Source: an uncultured Eubacteriales bacterium (lineage in GTDB: Bacteria; Bacillota; Clostridia; Lachnospirales; CAG-274). From it: DNA of 60,592 bases. Below are positions 53,714 to 60,592 of the stretch, in pieces. The DNA lies in the NCBI GenBank assembly GCA_905201505.1, contig CAJKOJ010000002.1, positions 1-60,592 on the forward strand. The letters run 5' to 3'. The position numbers were made by a program, and so were the translations under genes. The notes beneath the pieces were generated by a model. That model saw only the letters and a program-made list of their open reading frames with translations, ran no database searches and was not told the origin of the DNA. How positions within the stretch are numbered: the first letter of the stretch is position 1; each line of letters opens with the position of its first letter.

Positions 53714-54178
53714 CTATGAAATAGAATCTTTAACTATTTTATTCATATCAGAAGCATTATCTGATATAATAACATAAACAAAATTACCTTTTGTTTTAAC
53801 TCTAGCAGCCTTCACCAGTTTAGCCTCTTCAGGCAAATCATAATTTGAAAGCTCTTCATACTTTTGTTTAAGAGCATTGTTTACTGCTTCAATATATGTT
53901 TTCCTTTTATCATTATCCTCGCATTTAAACATTATTATTGTTTCAGCAGATTTAGGATCTTCACTCTGTGCAAAAACATATTCTTTTAGCTCTGAAACAT
54001 CTATACCATAATAATTTGAAATATAACTGTCATTCATTTCAACAAGAGTACTGTCAGACATAGGAGAAATACCACTGTAAACTGTACTTACATTTATATT
54101 ATCACCCTTTGCATTGTCGCAGCCTGCAAGCATACAAATTATAATAAATGACACAAATATACTAAAAAATCTTTTCAT
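53714..54178 (-). CDS. DUF4358 lipoprotein
   Basis: A 154-residue lipoprotein with signal peptide and lipobox LAGC (Cys20), followed by a DUF4358 domain (about 45-150). No enzymatic motif can be seen and the domain's function is unknown. It lies 12 bases before the MBOAT gene, so it may be an accessory factor of surface acylation. Confidence 0.82.
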   Translation of the reverse strand: MKRFFSIFVSFIIICMLAGCDNAKGDNINVSTVYSGISPMSDSTLVEMNDSYISNYYGIDVSELKEYVFAQSEDPKSAETIIMFKCEDNDKRKTYIEAVNNALKQKYEELSNYDLPEEAKLVKAARVKTKGNFVYVIISDNASDMNKIVKDSIS

Positions 54179-54205
54179 ACTTATTCCCCCCTTATAATTA
54201 TTTAC

Positions 54206-55060
54206 TTAATTTTCAGCTAACGCCAGCTTTTCAAGAAATGGTACCCACACTTCACTGTATGCTTTATCATTATGATGTACAAATTTATCACTTGAAAGCT
54301 CAGGAGCAAGTGATTCACCAAATTCACCTGCCAAATCCAGATATGTAATTCCCCATTCATCTGATTTCTCTTTAAGTTTACTATCAAATTCTTTTATTGT
54401 AGCATTACTGAAAATAGCAGTTTCCTTTTCAGCTGTACATGGAGTAATATTTATGATATATATTTTACTCTCAGGCACAGCAGTTTTAATTCCTTGAATA
54501 AGTTCACCGTATCTGTTTAATAATTTGTCTATTGAATATCCGGGAGATCCCAAACCATTCATTTCATTTATACCAAGATTTATAAAAATTCTCTTAGGCT
54601 TTATCTGTATCAGCGTATCACATATATTCTGTGACTTTCCCTGATACATAGGTCCATTGTTATCATCTAACGCTGAACTTATTCCCCAAGAGACTTTTGA
54701 AAGAAAAATAACATTATTAAGCCACTCAGGTGCGGTTTTCTTTGAAGCATACGTAGCAAAACCTGACATAATACTATCTCCCATGAACACCTGACCGCTG
54801 TAAAAATCCTTTACTTTCTGAGCTGCTGCCACCGCATCAATTGTAGTAGTCTCTGTTGTCTCATCATCACCCGATGTAGTAATTTCATCTGTTGTACTTT
54901 CACTTTCAGCATCAGCATTTCTTGCTTGTGTCACTGATGTACTGTTAATATTATTATCTTTATGTTTCTCCGCTCTTATACCATCTATAATGATTGATAA
55001 TCCTATTATCATAACCAATATAGACAACAGCCAATATACTCTGTTAGCTCTCTTATTCAT
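54206..55060 (-). CDS. Membrane-anchored SGNH/GDSL hydrolase-like protein
   Basis: A 284-residue protein with an N-terminal membrane helix (about 7-25), a Thr/Glu-rich linker (about 40-85) and an SGNH domain. FMGDSIMSG is block I with the catalytic Ser, NLGINEMN is the Asn-containing block, and SDKFVHHN carries the C-terminal Asp/His. It may deacetylate or transacylate the polymer modified by the neighbouring MBOAT. The exact reaction is open. Confidence 0.85.
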   Translation of the reverse strand: MNKRANRVYWLLSILVMIIGLSIIIDGIRAEKHKDNNINSTSVTQARNADAESESTTDEITTSGDDETTETTTIDAVAAAQKVKDFYSGQVFMGDSIMSGFATYASKKTAPEWLNNVIFLSKVSWGISSALDDNNGPMYQGKSQNICDTLIQIKPKRIFINLGINEMNGLGSPGYSIDKLLNRYGELIQGIKTAVPESKIYIINITPCTAEKETAIFSNATIKEFDSKLKEKSDEWGITYLDLAGEFGESLAPELSSDKFVHHNDKAYSEVWVPFLEKLALAEN

Positions 55061-55081
55061 ATATCCCCCTGAAAAATGCAG

Positions 55082-56074
55082 TTAATATTCCAAGGCGCAT
55101 CTGTCAATTATGGCATCTTCAACTCTCAGCTTAGGTTCCCAATCAATGGTCTTTTTTGCAAGTTGGATGTTGGCATAACTACCCCCTATATCACCTATAC
55201 GTCTTGGTCCGATTATTGTATTTATTTTTTCACCTGTTATATTTTCAAATGCAATTAAAAATTCTTTGACAGTAACATCAACACCGCTTCCGACATTTAA
55301 ACTCAGATAGTTTGTATATTCAGCACCGGCTTTTTCAAAAGCTGTGTCAAAGTTAAGTGCTGCCTTAACATTAGCCATTGCCAAGTCAGTAATGTGTATA
55401 TAATCCCTTATACATGTGCCATCTCTTGTAAGCCAGTCATCTCCATTTATCACAAATGACTTTTCTTCATTATTAAGAATTTTAATAAGAATTTCTAAAA
55501 GATTTGAACCTGTTTTCATAGGCAAAGAATGTGTTCTTGATTTAAAGAAATGATCAATACCAACGGGATTAAAAAATCTCAGGCTGATACACTTCATATC
55601 ATAGGCATTGCAGAAGTCCCTCATCATCATTTCAAAAATATACTTTGAGCGTCCAAATGGACTTCTTGGTTTTAACGGCGAACGTTCAGTAACCATAAAT
55701 CCCGGCACATCATCATACACAGAAGCACTTGAAGCAAAAATTATTTTCTTTATTCCCTTATCCTTCAACAAATGTACAAATGTCAGTGAACCAACTACAT
55801 TCTGAGAATAAAATTCAAGAGGATGCTTTACAGACTGTGCTACAGCAGAAATCATTGCCGAATGTATTACTACTTCTATATCTTTATGTTCATCAAGTAT
55901 CTTTGAAACATCGTCTAAATTTGTTATATCACATTTATAAAAATAACAACCGGGTAAGCTATAATTTTCAATGTCACCTGCATTGTCCAGTATTACTGCC
56001 TCAATATTATTGTCAGATAATGCATAAGCAATATTGCGGCCAATAAAACCACAGCCTGTCAGCATAACTTTCAT
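55082..56074 (-). CDS. NAD-dependent epimerase/dehydratase-like protein with Tyr-to-Phe at the catalytic site
   Basis: A 330-residue extended SDR protein resembling UDP-glucose 4-epimerases. The Rossmann motif is TGCGFIG (one residue shorter than GxxGxxG). SSASVYDD supplies the Ser/Thr, but the YxxxK motif reads FGRSK, with Phe140 in place of Tyr and Lys144 kept. The C-terminus has the substrate-binding NVGSG and GPRRIGDIGGSYAN segments. Loss of this Tyr strongly reduces activity in studied GalE enzymes, so it may be weakly active, use another base or serve a different role. First gene of the operon, ATG after GGAGGT. Confidence 0.85.
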   Translation of the reverse strand: MKVMLTGCGFIGRNIAYALSDNNIEAVILDNAGDIENYSLPGCYFYKCDITNLDDVSKILDEHKDIEVVIHSAMISAVAQSVKHPLEFYSQNVVGSLTFVHLLKDKGIKKIIFASSASVYDDVPGFMVTERSPLKPRSPFGRSKYIFEMMMRDFCNAYDMKCISLRFFNPVGIDHFFKSRTHSLPMKTGSNLLEILIKILNNEEKSFVINGDDWLTRDGTCIRDYIHITDLAMANVKAALNFDTAFEKAGAEYTNYLSLNVGSGVDVTVKEFLIAFENITGEKINTIIGPRRIGDIGGSYANIQLAKKTIDWEPKLRVEDAIIDRCALEY

Positions 56075-56112
56075 AGTCTTTACCTCCGTAACCCTAAAAA
56101 AATGATATTATT

Positions 56113-56141
56113 ATTGTAAGCCTTTTTATAAGAAATTTCAA
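56113..56141 (-). promoter_or_regulatory. Promoter of the epimerase-SGNH-DUF4358-MBOAT-DHHW operon
   Basis: TTGAAA (56141-56136), 17-base spacer, TACAAT (56118-56113), about 40 bases upstream of the first ATG. Confidence 0.62.
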
Positions 56142-56170
56142 CACAAAAATTAAGATTTTTGCAAAAAAAC

Positions 56171-56192
56171 AAGACTGCACAAAAGCAGTCTT
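56171..56192 (-). terminator. Terminator of the aldo-keto reductase gene
   Basis: A perfect 8-bp stem (56171-56178 with 56185-56192) and 6-base loop followed by GTTTTTTT on the minus strand. Confidence 0.85.
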
Positions 56193-56266
56193 ATTTCTTA
56201 AAGTTTTTTATCACTTTTTACAATTAAACTTTGTCTGCTTCAGTTATCATAAAATTAATTTTTAAA

Positions 56267-57382
56267 TTACACGCTCTCTTCAAAAAGTTTTGCAGTTTCC
56301 TCAAGCAGTTTCCTTATTTCAAGATGCTGAGGACAGTGATTTTCACATTTTCCGCATTTTATGCACTCTGAGGCAAGTCTTCTTCCATTAGCGTATCTTC
56401 TGTAATACATCCCCGCATTTCCCATATTATGTGTAAGTTTATATGTATTAAACGCAGAGAAAAACTCCGGTATTGGTATACCCATAGGGCAGTCTTCGGT
56501 ACAGTATCTGCATTTAGTGCAGCCTATTGCAGCGTTTTTTTCAATTATTTCCCTTACGCTTTCTATTATATTTTTCTCACTATCATTAATAGGAACAAAC
56601 TTGTCCATAAAACTTATATTATCTTCTAATTGCTCAATATTACTCATTCCGCTTAAAACAATCATTACACCTTCAAGAGAAGCCGCATATCTCATTGCCC
56701 AGGAAGCATTAGAGTTTTCAGGAGCATACTCTCTAAACAGCTGTTCTCCCTCAGTAGGCAGATTTATAAGGCTTCCGCCCTTATTAGGTTCCATAACAAT
56801 AATGTCTTTACCATAACTTCTTGCAACTTTATAGCATTCCTCTGCTCTCACACTGGGGCTTTTCCAGTCCAAATAATTAATTTGCAGCTGAACAAATTCC
56901 ACCTCAGGATGTTTTGAAAGTATTTTATCCAAAAGCTCAGGTTCATCGTGAAAAGAAAAACCAAAATGCTTTATTTTACCTTCCTTAACTTTTTCAGCAA
57001 TGAATTCAAAACCGCCGTACTCTTCTGTCTCAGCAAAACTCTTCTTCCATATATTATGCAGCAAATAGTAATCAAAATATTCCACACCGCATCTTTTAAG
57101 CTGTGTTTCAAAAAATACGGGGTAATCATCACCGCTTTTTACCCTGACAGTAGGCATTTTGTCGGCAATAAGAAAGCTTTCTCTTGGGTATCTTTTAACC
57201 AAAGCCTCCCTTAAAGCCTCCTCACTTTTTTCTTCATGATATGGATAAGCTGTGTCAAAATAGTTAAACCCTCTTTCCATAAACCTGTCAACCATTTTCT
57301 TGACCTGCTCCATATCTATATTTTTGAAATCACCTTCTGCATTCAGCGGCAGTCTCATAAATCCAAAACCAAGCTTTTTCAT
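56267..57382 (-). CDS. Aldo-keto reductase with C-terminal 2x[4Fe-4S] ferredoxin domain
   Basis: A 371-residue protein. Residues 1 to about 275 form an aldo-keto reductase barrel with the catalytic tetrad in FDTAYPYHE (Asp, Tyr), ADKMPT (Lys) and YLLHN (His). The C-terminus has two [4Fe-4S] motifs, CTKCRYCTEDCP and CIKCGKCENHCP. This fusion is common in anaerobic Bacillota, and the substrate is unknown. The frame opens at 57412, but the ATG at 57382 follows GGGGGA and matches the family's N-terminus. Confidence 0.93.
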   Translation of the reverse strand: MKKLGFGFMRLPLNAEGDFKNIDMEQVKKMVDRFMERGFNYFDTAYPYHEEKSEEALREALVKRYPRESFLIADKMPTVRVKSGDDYPVFFETQLKRCGVEYFDYYLLHNIWKKSFAETEEYGGFEFIAEKVKEGKIKHFGFSFHDEPELLDKILSKHPEVEFVQLQINYLDWKSPSVRAEECYKVARSYGKDIIVMEPNKGGSLINLPTEGEQLFREYAPENSNASWAMRYAASLEGVMIVLSGMSNIEQLEDNISFMDKFVPINDSEKNIIESVREIIEKNAAIGCTKCRYCTEDCPMGIPIPEFFSAFNTYKLTHNMGNAGMYYRRYANGRRLASECIKCGKCENHCPQHLEIRKLLEETAKLFEESV

Positions 57383-57447
57383 AATCATTCCCCCTTTTTT
57401 TATTTCACGCATATTTTTGACAAAATTTCATATTTATTTCTAATCAT

Positions 57448-57476
57448 AGTATAACATCTTTATTCTATAAAATCAA
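57448..57476 (-). promoter_or_regulatory. Promoter of the aldo-keto reductase gene
   Basis: TTGATT (57476-57471), 17-base spacer, TATACT (57453-57448). Confidence 0.55.
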
Positions 57477-57489
57477 TTTTATAAAACAC

Positions 57490-57518
57490 TTGCAAACTGC
57501 ACATATTTCCATTAAAAT
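57490..57518 (+). promoter_or_regulatory. Promoter of DUF4321-maf
   Basis: TTGCAA (57490-57495), 17-base spacer, TAAAAT (57513-57518), about 40 bases before the DUF4321 ATG. Confidence 0.55.
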
Positions 57519-57560
57519 GTATTTATATGTTTAAATTTTAAATATAAAGGAGACAATTTA

Positions 57561-57818
57561 ATGAAAAATAAATCAAACATTGTATTTTTACTTGTTTTAA
57601 TATCAGGTTTAATAATAGGCAGCTTTTTAGGCACACTTGCTTCAAAAGCACCTTATTGGCTTTCTTGGCTGAATTATGGCAAAACTATTGGCTTTACACA
57701 GCCCTTTGTCCTTGATTTAGGCTTTTTATTTTTACAGTTTGGATTTCATTTGAATTTTACTATTGCAGGAATATTTGGAATGCTTATAGCAGGCATTGTT
57801 TATAAGAAATGTTTTTAG
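57561..57818 (+). CDS. DUF4321 small membrane protein
   Basis: An 85-residue protein with two hydrophobic segments (about 8-28 and 55-80) and the family pattern of a Gly-rich first helix (LISGLIIGSFLG) and a second helix GIFGMLIAGIVY. Function unknown. It is 13 bases upstream of maf, an association seen elsewhere in Clostridia. ATG after AAAGGAGA. Confidence 0.82.
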   Translation: MKNKSNIVFLLVLISGLIIGSFLGTLASKAPYWLSWLNYGKTIGFTQPFVLDLGFLFLQFGFHLNFTIAGIFGMLIAGIVYKKCF

Positions 57819-57831
57819 GAGGTAAAACTTT

Positions 57832-58407
57832 ATGGATATTATATTAGCGTCAGGCTCACCAAGACGTTCCGATTTAATGAAGCAAGTAGGATTTGATTTC
57901 AGAGTTTCCACATGCAATACAGACGAAAGCTATGCAGGTGATATGACACCTTCAGAAATCGTTATGGAACTTGCATTGAGGAAAGCAGATGCTGTTTTTG
58001 ATAAAGAAATGCCTGAAAATGACACTGTAGTTGTTGCGGCAGATACCGTTGTTGCTTTAGATAATGAGATTTTAGGCAAACCCAAAGACAGAAAAGATGC
58101 AATAAGAATGCTTTCAGAGCTTTCAGGCAGGAAACATCAAGTTTATACAGGAGTTGCTCTTTACTATTATGTAAACGGCAAAGTATCCGTTGAAAATTTT
58201 GCAGACTGTGCCAATGTATACTTCAGAGAACTTTCCTCTGAAACTATTGAAAACTATGTAGACAGCTGGGAACCTATGGATAAAGCAGGAGCTTATGGTA
58301 TACAGGGCTTAGGAGCCATACTTGTTGATAAAATTTACGGAGATTATTATACAATCGTCGGTCTTCCAATAGCCAAAGTTTATAGCTCTATAAAAAAATA
58401 TTTGTAG
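57832..58407 (+). CDS. maf: Maf-like nucleoside triphosphate pyrophosphatase
   Basis: A 191-residue house-cleaning pyrophosphatase acting on dTTP/UTP or modified nucleotides, linked to septum formation. Motifs: ASGSPRR (residues 5-11), ADTVV (about 70), GKPKD and QGLGAILVDKIYGDYY, YTIVGLPI. Length and ends are typical. ATG after AGGAGGT. Confidence 0.95.
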   Translation: MDIILASGSPRRSDLMKQVGFDFRVSTCNTDESYAGDMTPSEIVMELALRKADAVFDKEMPENDTVVVAADTVVALDNEILGKPKDRKDAIRMLSELSGRKHQVYTGVALYYYVNGKVSVENFADCANVYFRELSSETIENYVDSWEPMDKAGAYGIQGLGAILVDKIYGDYYTIVGLPIAKVYSSIKKYL

Positions 58408-58418
58408 ATTTTTAATTT

Positions 58419-58454
58419 AAAGGACAATTACTGAACTTTCAGCAATTGTCCTTT
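58419..58454. terminator. Terminator between maf and the SLH protein gene
   Basis: An 11-bp AAAGGACAATT/AATTGTCCTTT stem (58419-58429 with 58444-58454), with inner CTGA/TCAG pairing. T runs follow on both strands, so it serves both converging genes. Confidence 0.85.
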
Positions 58455-58462
58455 TATTATAA

Positions 58463-60379
58463 TTATTTAATCATATTATAAACATTGTTCATAAGAACAG
58501 CCATCTGTGCTCTTGTTATATCAGATTTTGGATCAATAGTAACAGCTGATGTACCCTGAACAGCACCTATACTCATAAGTCCTGCCACAGCTTCTCTGTA
58601 TTCAGGATCTATGCTTTCAGTATCTGTATATTTATCCAGTATAGAAAGATCTGTATCCATTTTTATACCTTTTAATTTAAGACCATTATATACCATAGCC
58701 ATTATTTCTTCACGTGTTATATTGTTTTTAGGATTAAATTTATTATTTACAATACCTACTGTAAGTCCATTATTTTTAGCAATACTTACATAATTATAAA
58801 AATAATCAGACAATTTAACATCATCAAAATTACCGCTAGGCTCCATATTCTCTAAACCAAGCATTTTAACAAGCACTATTGTAAAGTCAGCTTTTGTACA
58901 ATTATCATCTGGAGCAAATTTTCCATTACCTCTGCCCACAATAAACTGCTTTGATGCCATATTTTCAATAGCTTCTTTTGCCCATGGTCTTTCATTAATA
59001 TCATTAAAACTTACATGCTTATAACTGTTCTCAGTAGTTGCTTCTGATGTTGATTCTGACGCAATTTCTCTGTAATGTTTGTCAGGATTGTCCTTTACAT
59101 CAACCAGAAGTTCATATACCTCACCTCTGTTGCTTTTAAATATAATATAGCCTACGCCTTTAGCCTTTGCATATACCTCTCCATTCTTATCGGCAGACAG
59201 AATATTTCCCTTAAATGATTCAGCTTTGGCATCTTTAATCTTACCGTCTATATGCCTTTCATAATCAAGATCTTCCCCCACTCTCATTGTTATTTCATCA
59301 ATTGAATAATCCTCATCAACATATATAACAAATTTGTAATCATATCTTGTACCGTTTGCATATATTTCTGTTTTGCCTTCCCTTCTTGCAACGATTTCAT
59401 TTTTATTATTGTCAACATAAGCAACGTCTGTATCTTCTGAATGCCACTTATAAGAATCAAAATCACTGTCAAGGAATTTTTCAACATCTACCCTGTCACC
59501 TTCATCCATATATAAAGGCATACTCTCATCACTGTAATTGTGATTTATAGGATGTTTACCGTCAGTTTCCCTTACTCTTATATTAAACTGATAATAGTAT
59601 TCCCCATTCTTAGCCTTAACAACAGCATGTCCATCTCTACGCTTTGCTGTTACATATCCATCATCATCTACAGTTACAATTGAATGGTCACTTGAAGACC
59701 AGTCATAGTGAGATGGTGAACCATGTCTTATATATGTACCCAGGTCTTTTTCCTCTTCCTCATAAAGAGTTATATCCCTTGTATCTGTAGTGTCACTGTC
59801 ATTAACCTGTATGTTAAATACATAATCATATACCCCTCTGCCATATACGGTAGTATGACCGTATTCCTCAGCAGTTACAATACCATTTTGATTTACAGAT
59901 ACAATATCATCATTATTTGAATCCCAGCTTAATTTACCTGGATCTATACTGATATATGTGCCTAAATCTTTTGTATCCCCTACTTGTAAAGTAAGGTGTA
60001 TAACAGACGGAGTTGTGTGTCCTCCTCTGTTAGGCTGTACAGCAGTTGTGGTTTCTGTTGTTTTTTCAACTTTCTTTGTTGTAGTTTCTGTTGTTGATTC
60101 AACCTTCTTTGTTACAGTTTCAGTTGTAGTTTCTGTTTTTTTAGTTGTGGTTTCTGTTCTCTTGGTTGTAGTTTCCTGCTTATCAGTAGTTGCTTCAGTT
60201 GTTATAACCTTTTTTGTTGTTGCTTCAGTAGTTGCTTCAGTTGTTTCCTCAGTTGTAGATTCAGTAGTTATAGTAACAGGATTACTTGTTATTGTGGTGT
60301 TTTTTGCTGCACCTGCAGGAACTGCGGTTCCCAAAACAGTTACAGCAAGTATCAATGCAATTTTTTCTTTTAATTTCAT
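58463..60379 (-). CDS. SLH-domain surface protein with Thr-rich linker and Ig-like repeats
   Basis: A 638-residue secreted protein. A signal peptide (about 1-25, ending PAGAA) is followed by a Thr/Glu/Lys-rich region (28-113), then about four BIG2-like Ig modules (about 125-430, with recurring DLGTYI, GIVTAEE/GYVTAKR) and three SLH motifs (about 455-638; ITREEIMAMV, ITRAQMAVLM). SLH motifs bind pyruvylated cell-wall polymer, so this is a wall-anchored surface protein. The Thr-rich stretch could be O-glycosylated. Own promoter, ATG after GAGGGGG. Ligand unknown. Confidence 0.9.
   Translation of the reverse strand: MKLKEKIALILAVTVLGTAVPAGAAKNTTITSNPVTITTESTTEETTEATTEATTKKVITTEATTDKQETTTKRTETTTKKTETTTETVTKKVESTTETTTKKVEKTTETTTAVQPNRGGHTTPSVIHLTLQVGDTKDLGTYISIDPGKLSWDSNNDDIVSVNQNGIVTAEEYGHTTVYGRGVYDYVFNIQVNDSDTTDTRDITLYEEEEKDLGTYIRHGSPSHYDWSSSDHSIVTVDDDGYVTAKRRDGHAVVKAKNGEYYYQFNIRVRETDGKHPINHNYSDESMPLYMDEGDRVDVEKFLDSDFDSYKWHSEDTDVAYVDNNKNEIVARREGKTEIYANGTRYDYKFVIYVDEDYSIDEITMRVGEDLDYERHIDGKIKDAKAESFKGNILSADKNGEVYAKAKGVGYIIFKSNRGEVYELLVDVKDNPDKHYREIASESTSEATTENSYKHVSFNDINERPWAKEAIENMASKQFIVGRGNGKFAPDDNCTKADFTIVLVKMLGLENMEPSGNFDDVKLSDYFYNYVSIAKNNGLTVGIVNNKFNPKNNITREEIMAMVYNGLKLKGIKMDTDLSILDKYTDTESIDPEYREAVAGLMSIGAVQGTSAVTIDPKSDITRAQMAVLMNNVYNMIK
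60041..60298 (-). repeat. Low-complexity Thr-rich coding repeat
   Basis: Imperfect repeats of TTE/TTKK codons (ETTTKK, TETTTKKVE) in the N-terminal linker of the SLH protein. Likely to vary in length between strains and to be hard to assemble with short reads. Confidence 0.8.
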
Positions 60380-60428
60380 TTTTATCCCCCTCTTTTGTTA
60401 TAAAAGTTATAATAGTTATTATGTTATA

Positions 60429-60457
60429 ATTATACCATAAGCGACTGCATATAGCAA
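60429..60457 (-). promoter_or_regulatory. Promoter of the SLH protein gene
   Basis: Extended -10 TGGTATAAT, with TATAAT at 60434-60429, and TTGCTA (60457-60452), 17-base spacer. Confidence 0.68.
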
Positions 60458-60592
60458 TCTTTTTAAAACAAAAATTAATCTACTTTAATAATATTCAAAA
60501 TTTTAAGTACAAATTGCAGTTGCATTAAATTAAATTTTATGTTAAAATAGATTTGTAGATTTCATAAAGCCTTTAAGGCTGAAAAATCCCCC

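Noticed and set aside
59958..60440. 160-residue Val/Ser-rich open frame on the plus strand
   Set aside because: It is the antisense shadow of the Thr-rich region of the SLH protein; the repeat codons avoid stops on the other strand. No ribosome-binding site.
60568..60582. AGCCTTTAAGGCT palindrome near the right edge
   Set aside because: Could be a terminator of a gene outside the window, but it is short, has no clear T tract and the upstream gene is not visible.

Overview
The window is about 60 kb of AT-rich chromosome (roughly one third G+C by eye) from a spore-forming, strictly anaerobic Bacillota, most likely class Clostridia. The evidence is sigE with spoIIGA, spoIIID, a trimeric NAD(P)-linked [FeFe] hydrogenase, an A-type flavodiiron protein, SLH-anchored surface protein, strong AGGAGG ribosome-binding sites with frequent TTG/GTG starts, and tRNA genes without encoded CCA. 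I cannot name the genus. No prophage, insertion sequence or CRISPR array is visible.

Layout. 1-4.5 kb (+): a split B12-dependent methionine synthase (separate reactivation protein, then MetH) and a GH140/DUF4038-like glycosidase, closed by a bidirectional terminator. 4.6-16.3 kb (-): the translation and RNA core, transcribed rimP-nusA-ylxR-ylxQ-infB-rbfA-nrnA-truB-ribF, then an acyltransferase, then rpsO and pnp. A 55-residue Cys/His-rich protein, too short for most gene callers, is divergent from rimP at 16.4 kb. 16.6-18.2 kb (-): spoIIGA-sigE, the mother-cell sigma factor and its processing protease. 18.3-21.6 kb (-): an MBOAT/SGNH acylation pair and a HAD phosphatase.

21.8-40.7 kb (-) is the distinctive region, a type IV pilus locus in three parts. 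The first is an operon starting with a 3083-residue giant prepilin (pilin N-terminus, about 35 GLUG-like repeats, then FN3-like modules), followed by three minor-pilin-like genes. The second is a probable major pilin with its own promoter and terminator. The third is an assembly operon pilD-pilC-pilMN (fused)-pilO-pilB-pilT with its own promoter and terminator. PilB carries an MshEN-type N-terminus with the two motifs expected to bind cyclic di-GMP. I infer a surface appendage carrying a very large adhesin, possibly at its tip, under second-messenger control.

40.8-43.0 kb (-): a polar amino-acid ABC transporter. 43.1-49.1 kb (-): the electron-bifurcating hydrogenase operon (NuoE-like, NuoF-like, HydA, small [2Fe-2S] protein) and a flavodiiron protein, each with a recognisable promoter and terminator. 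49.2-50.6 kb (-): spoIIID, a TSCPD protein, tRNA-Gly and tRNA-Trp, and a PAP2 phosphatase. 50.7-51.2 kb (+): a CBS-pair protein divergent from PAP2 across a perfect palindrome. 51.2-56.1 kb (-): a second surface acylation operon (epimerase-like protein lacking the catalytic Tyr, SGNH hydrolase, DUF4358 lipoprotein, MBOAT, DHHW protein). 56.2-60.4 kb: an aldo-keto reductase, DUF4321-maf, and a Thr-rich SLH surface protein. Pili, two polysaccharide acylation modules and the SLH protein together indicate heavy investment in the cell surface.
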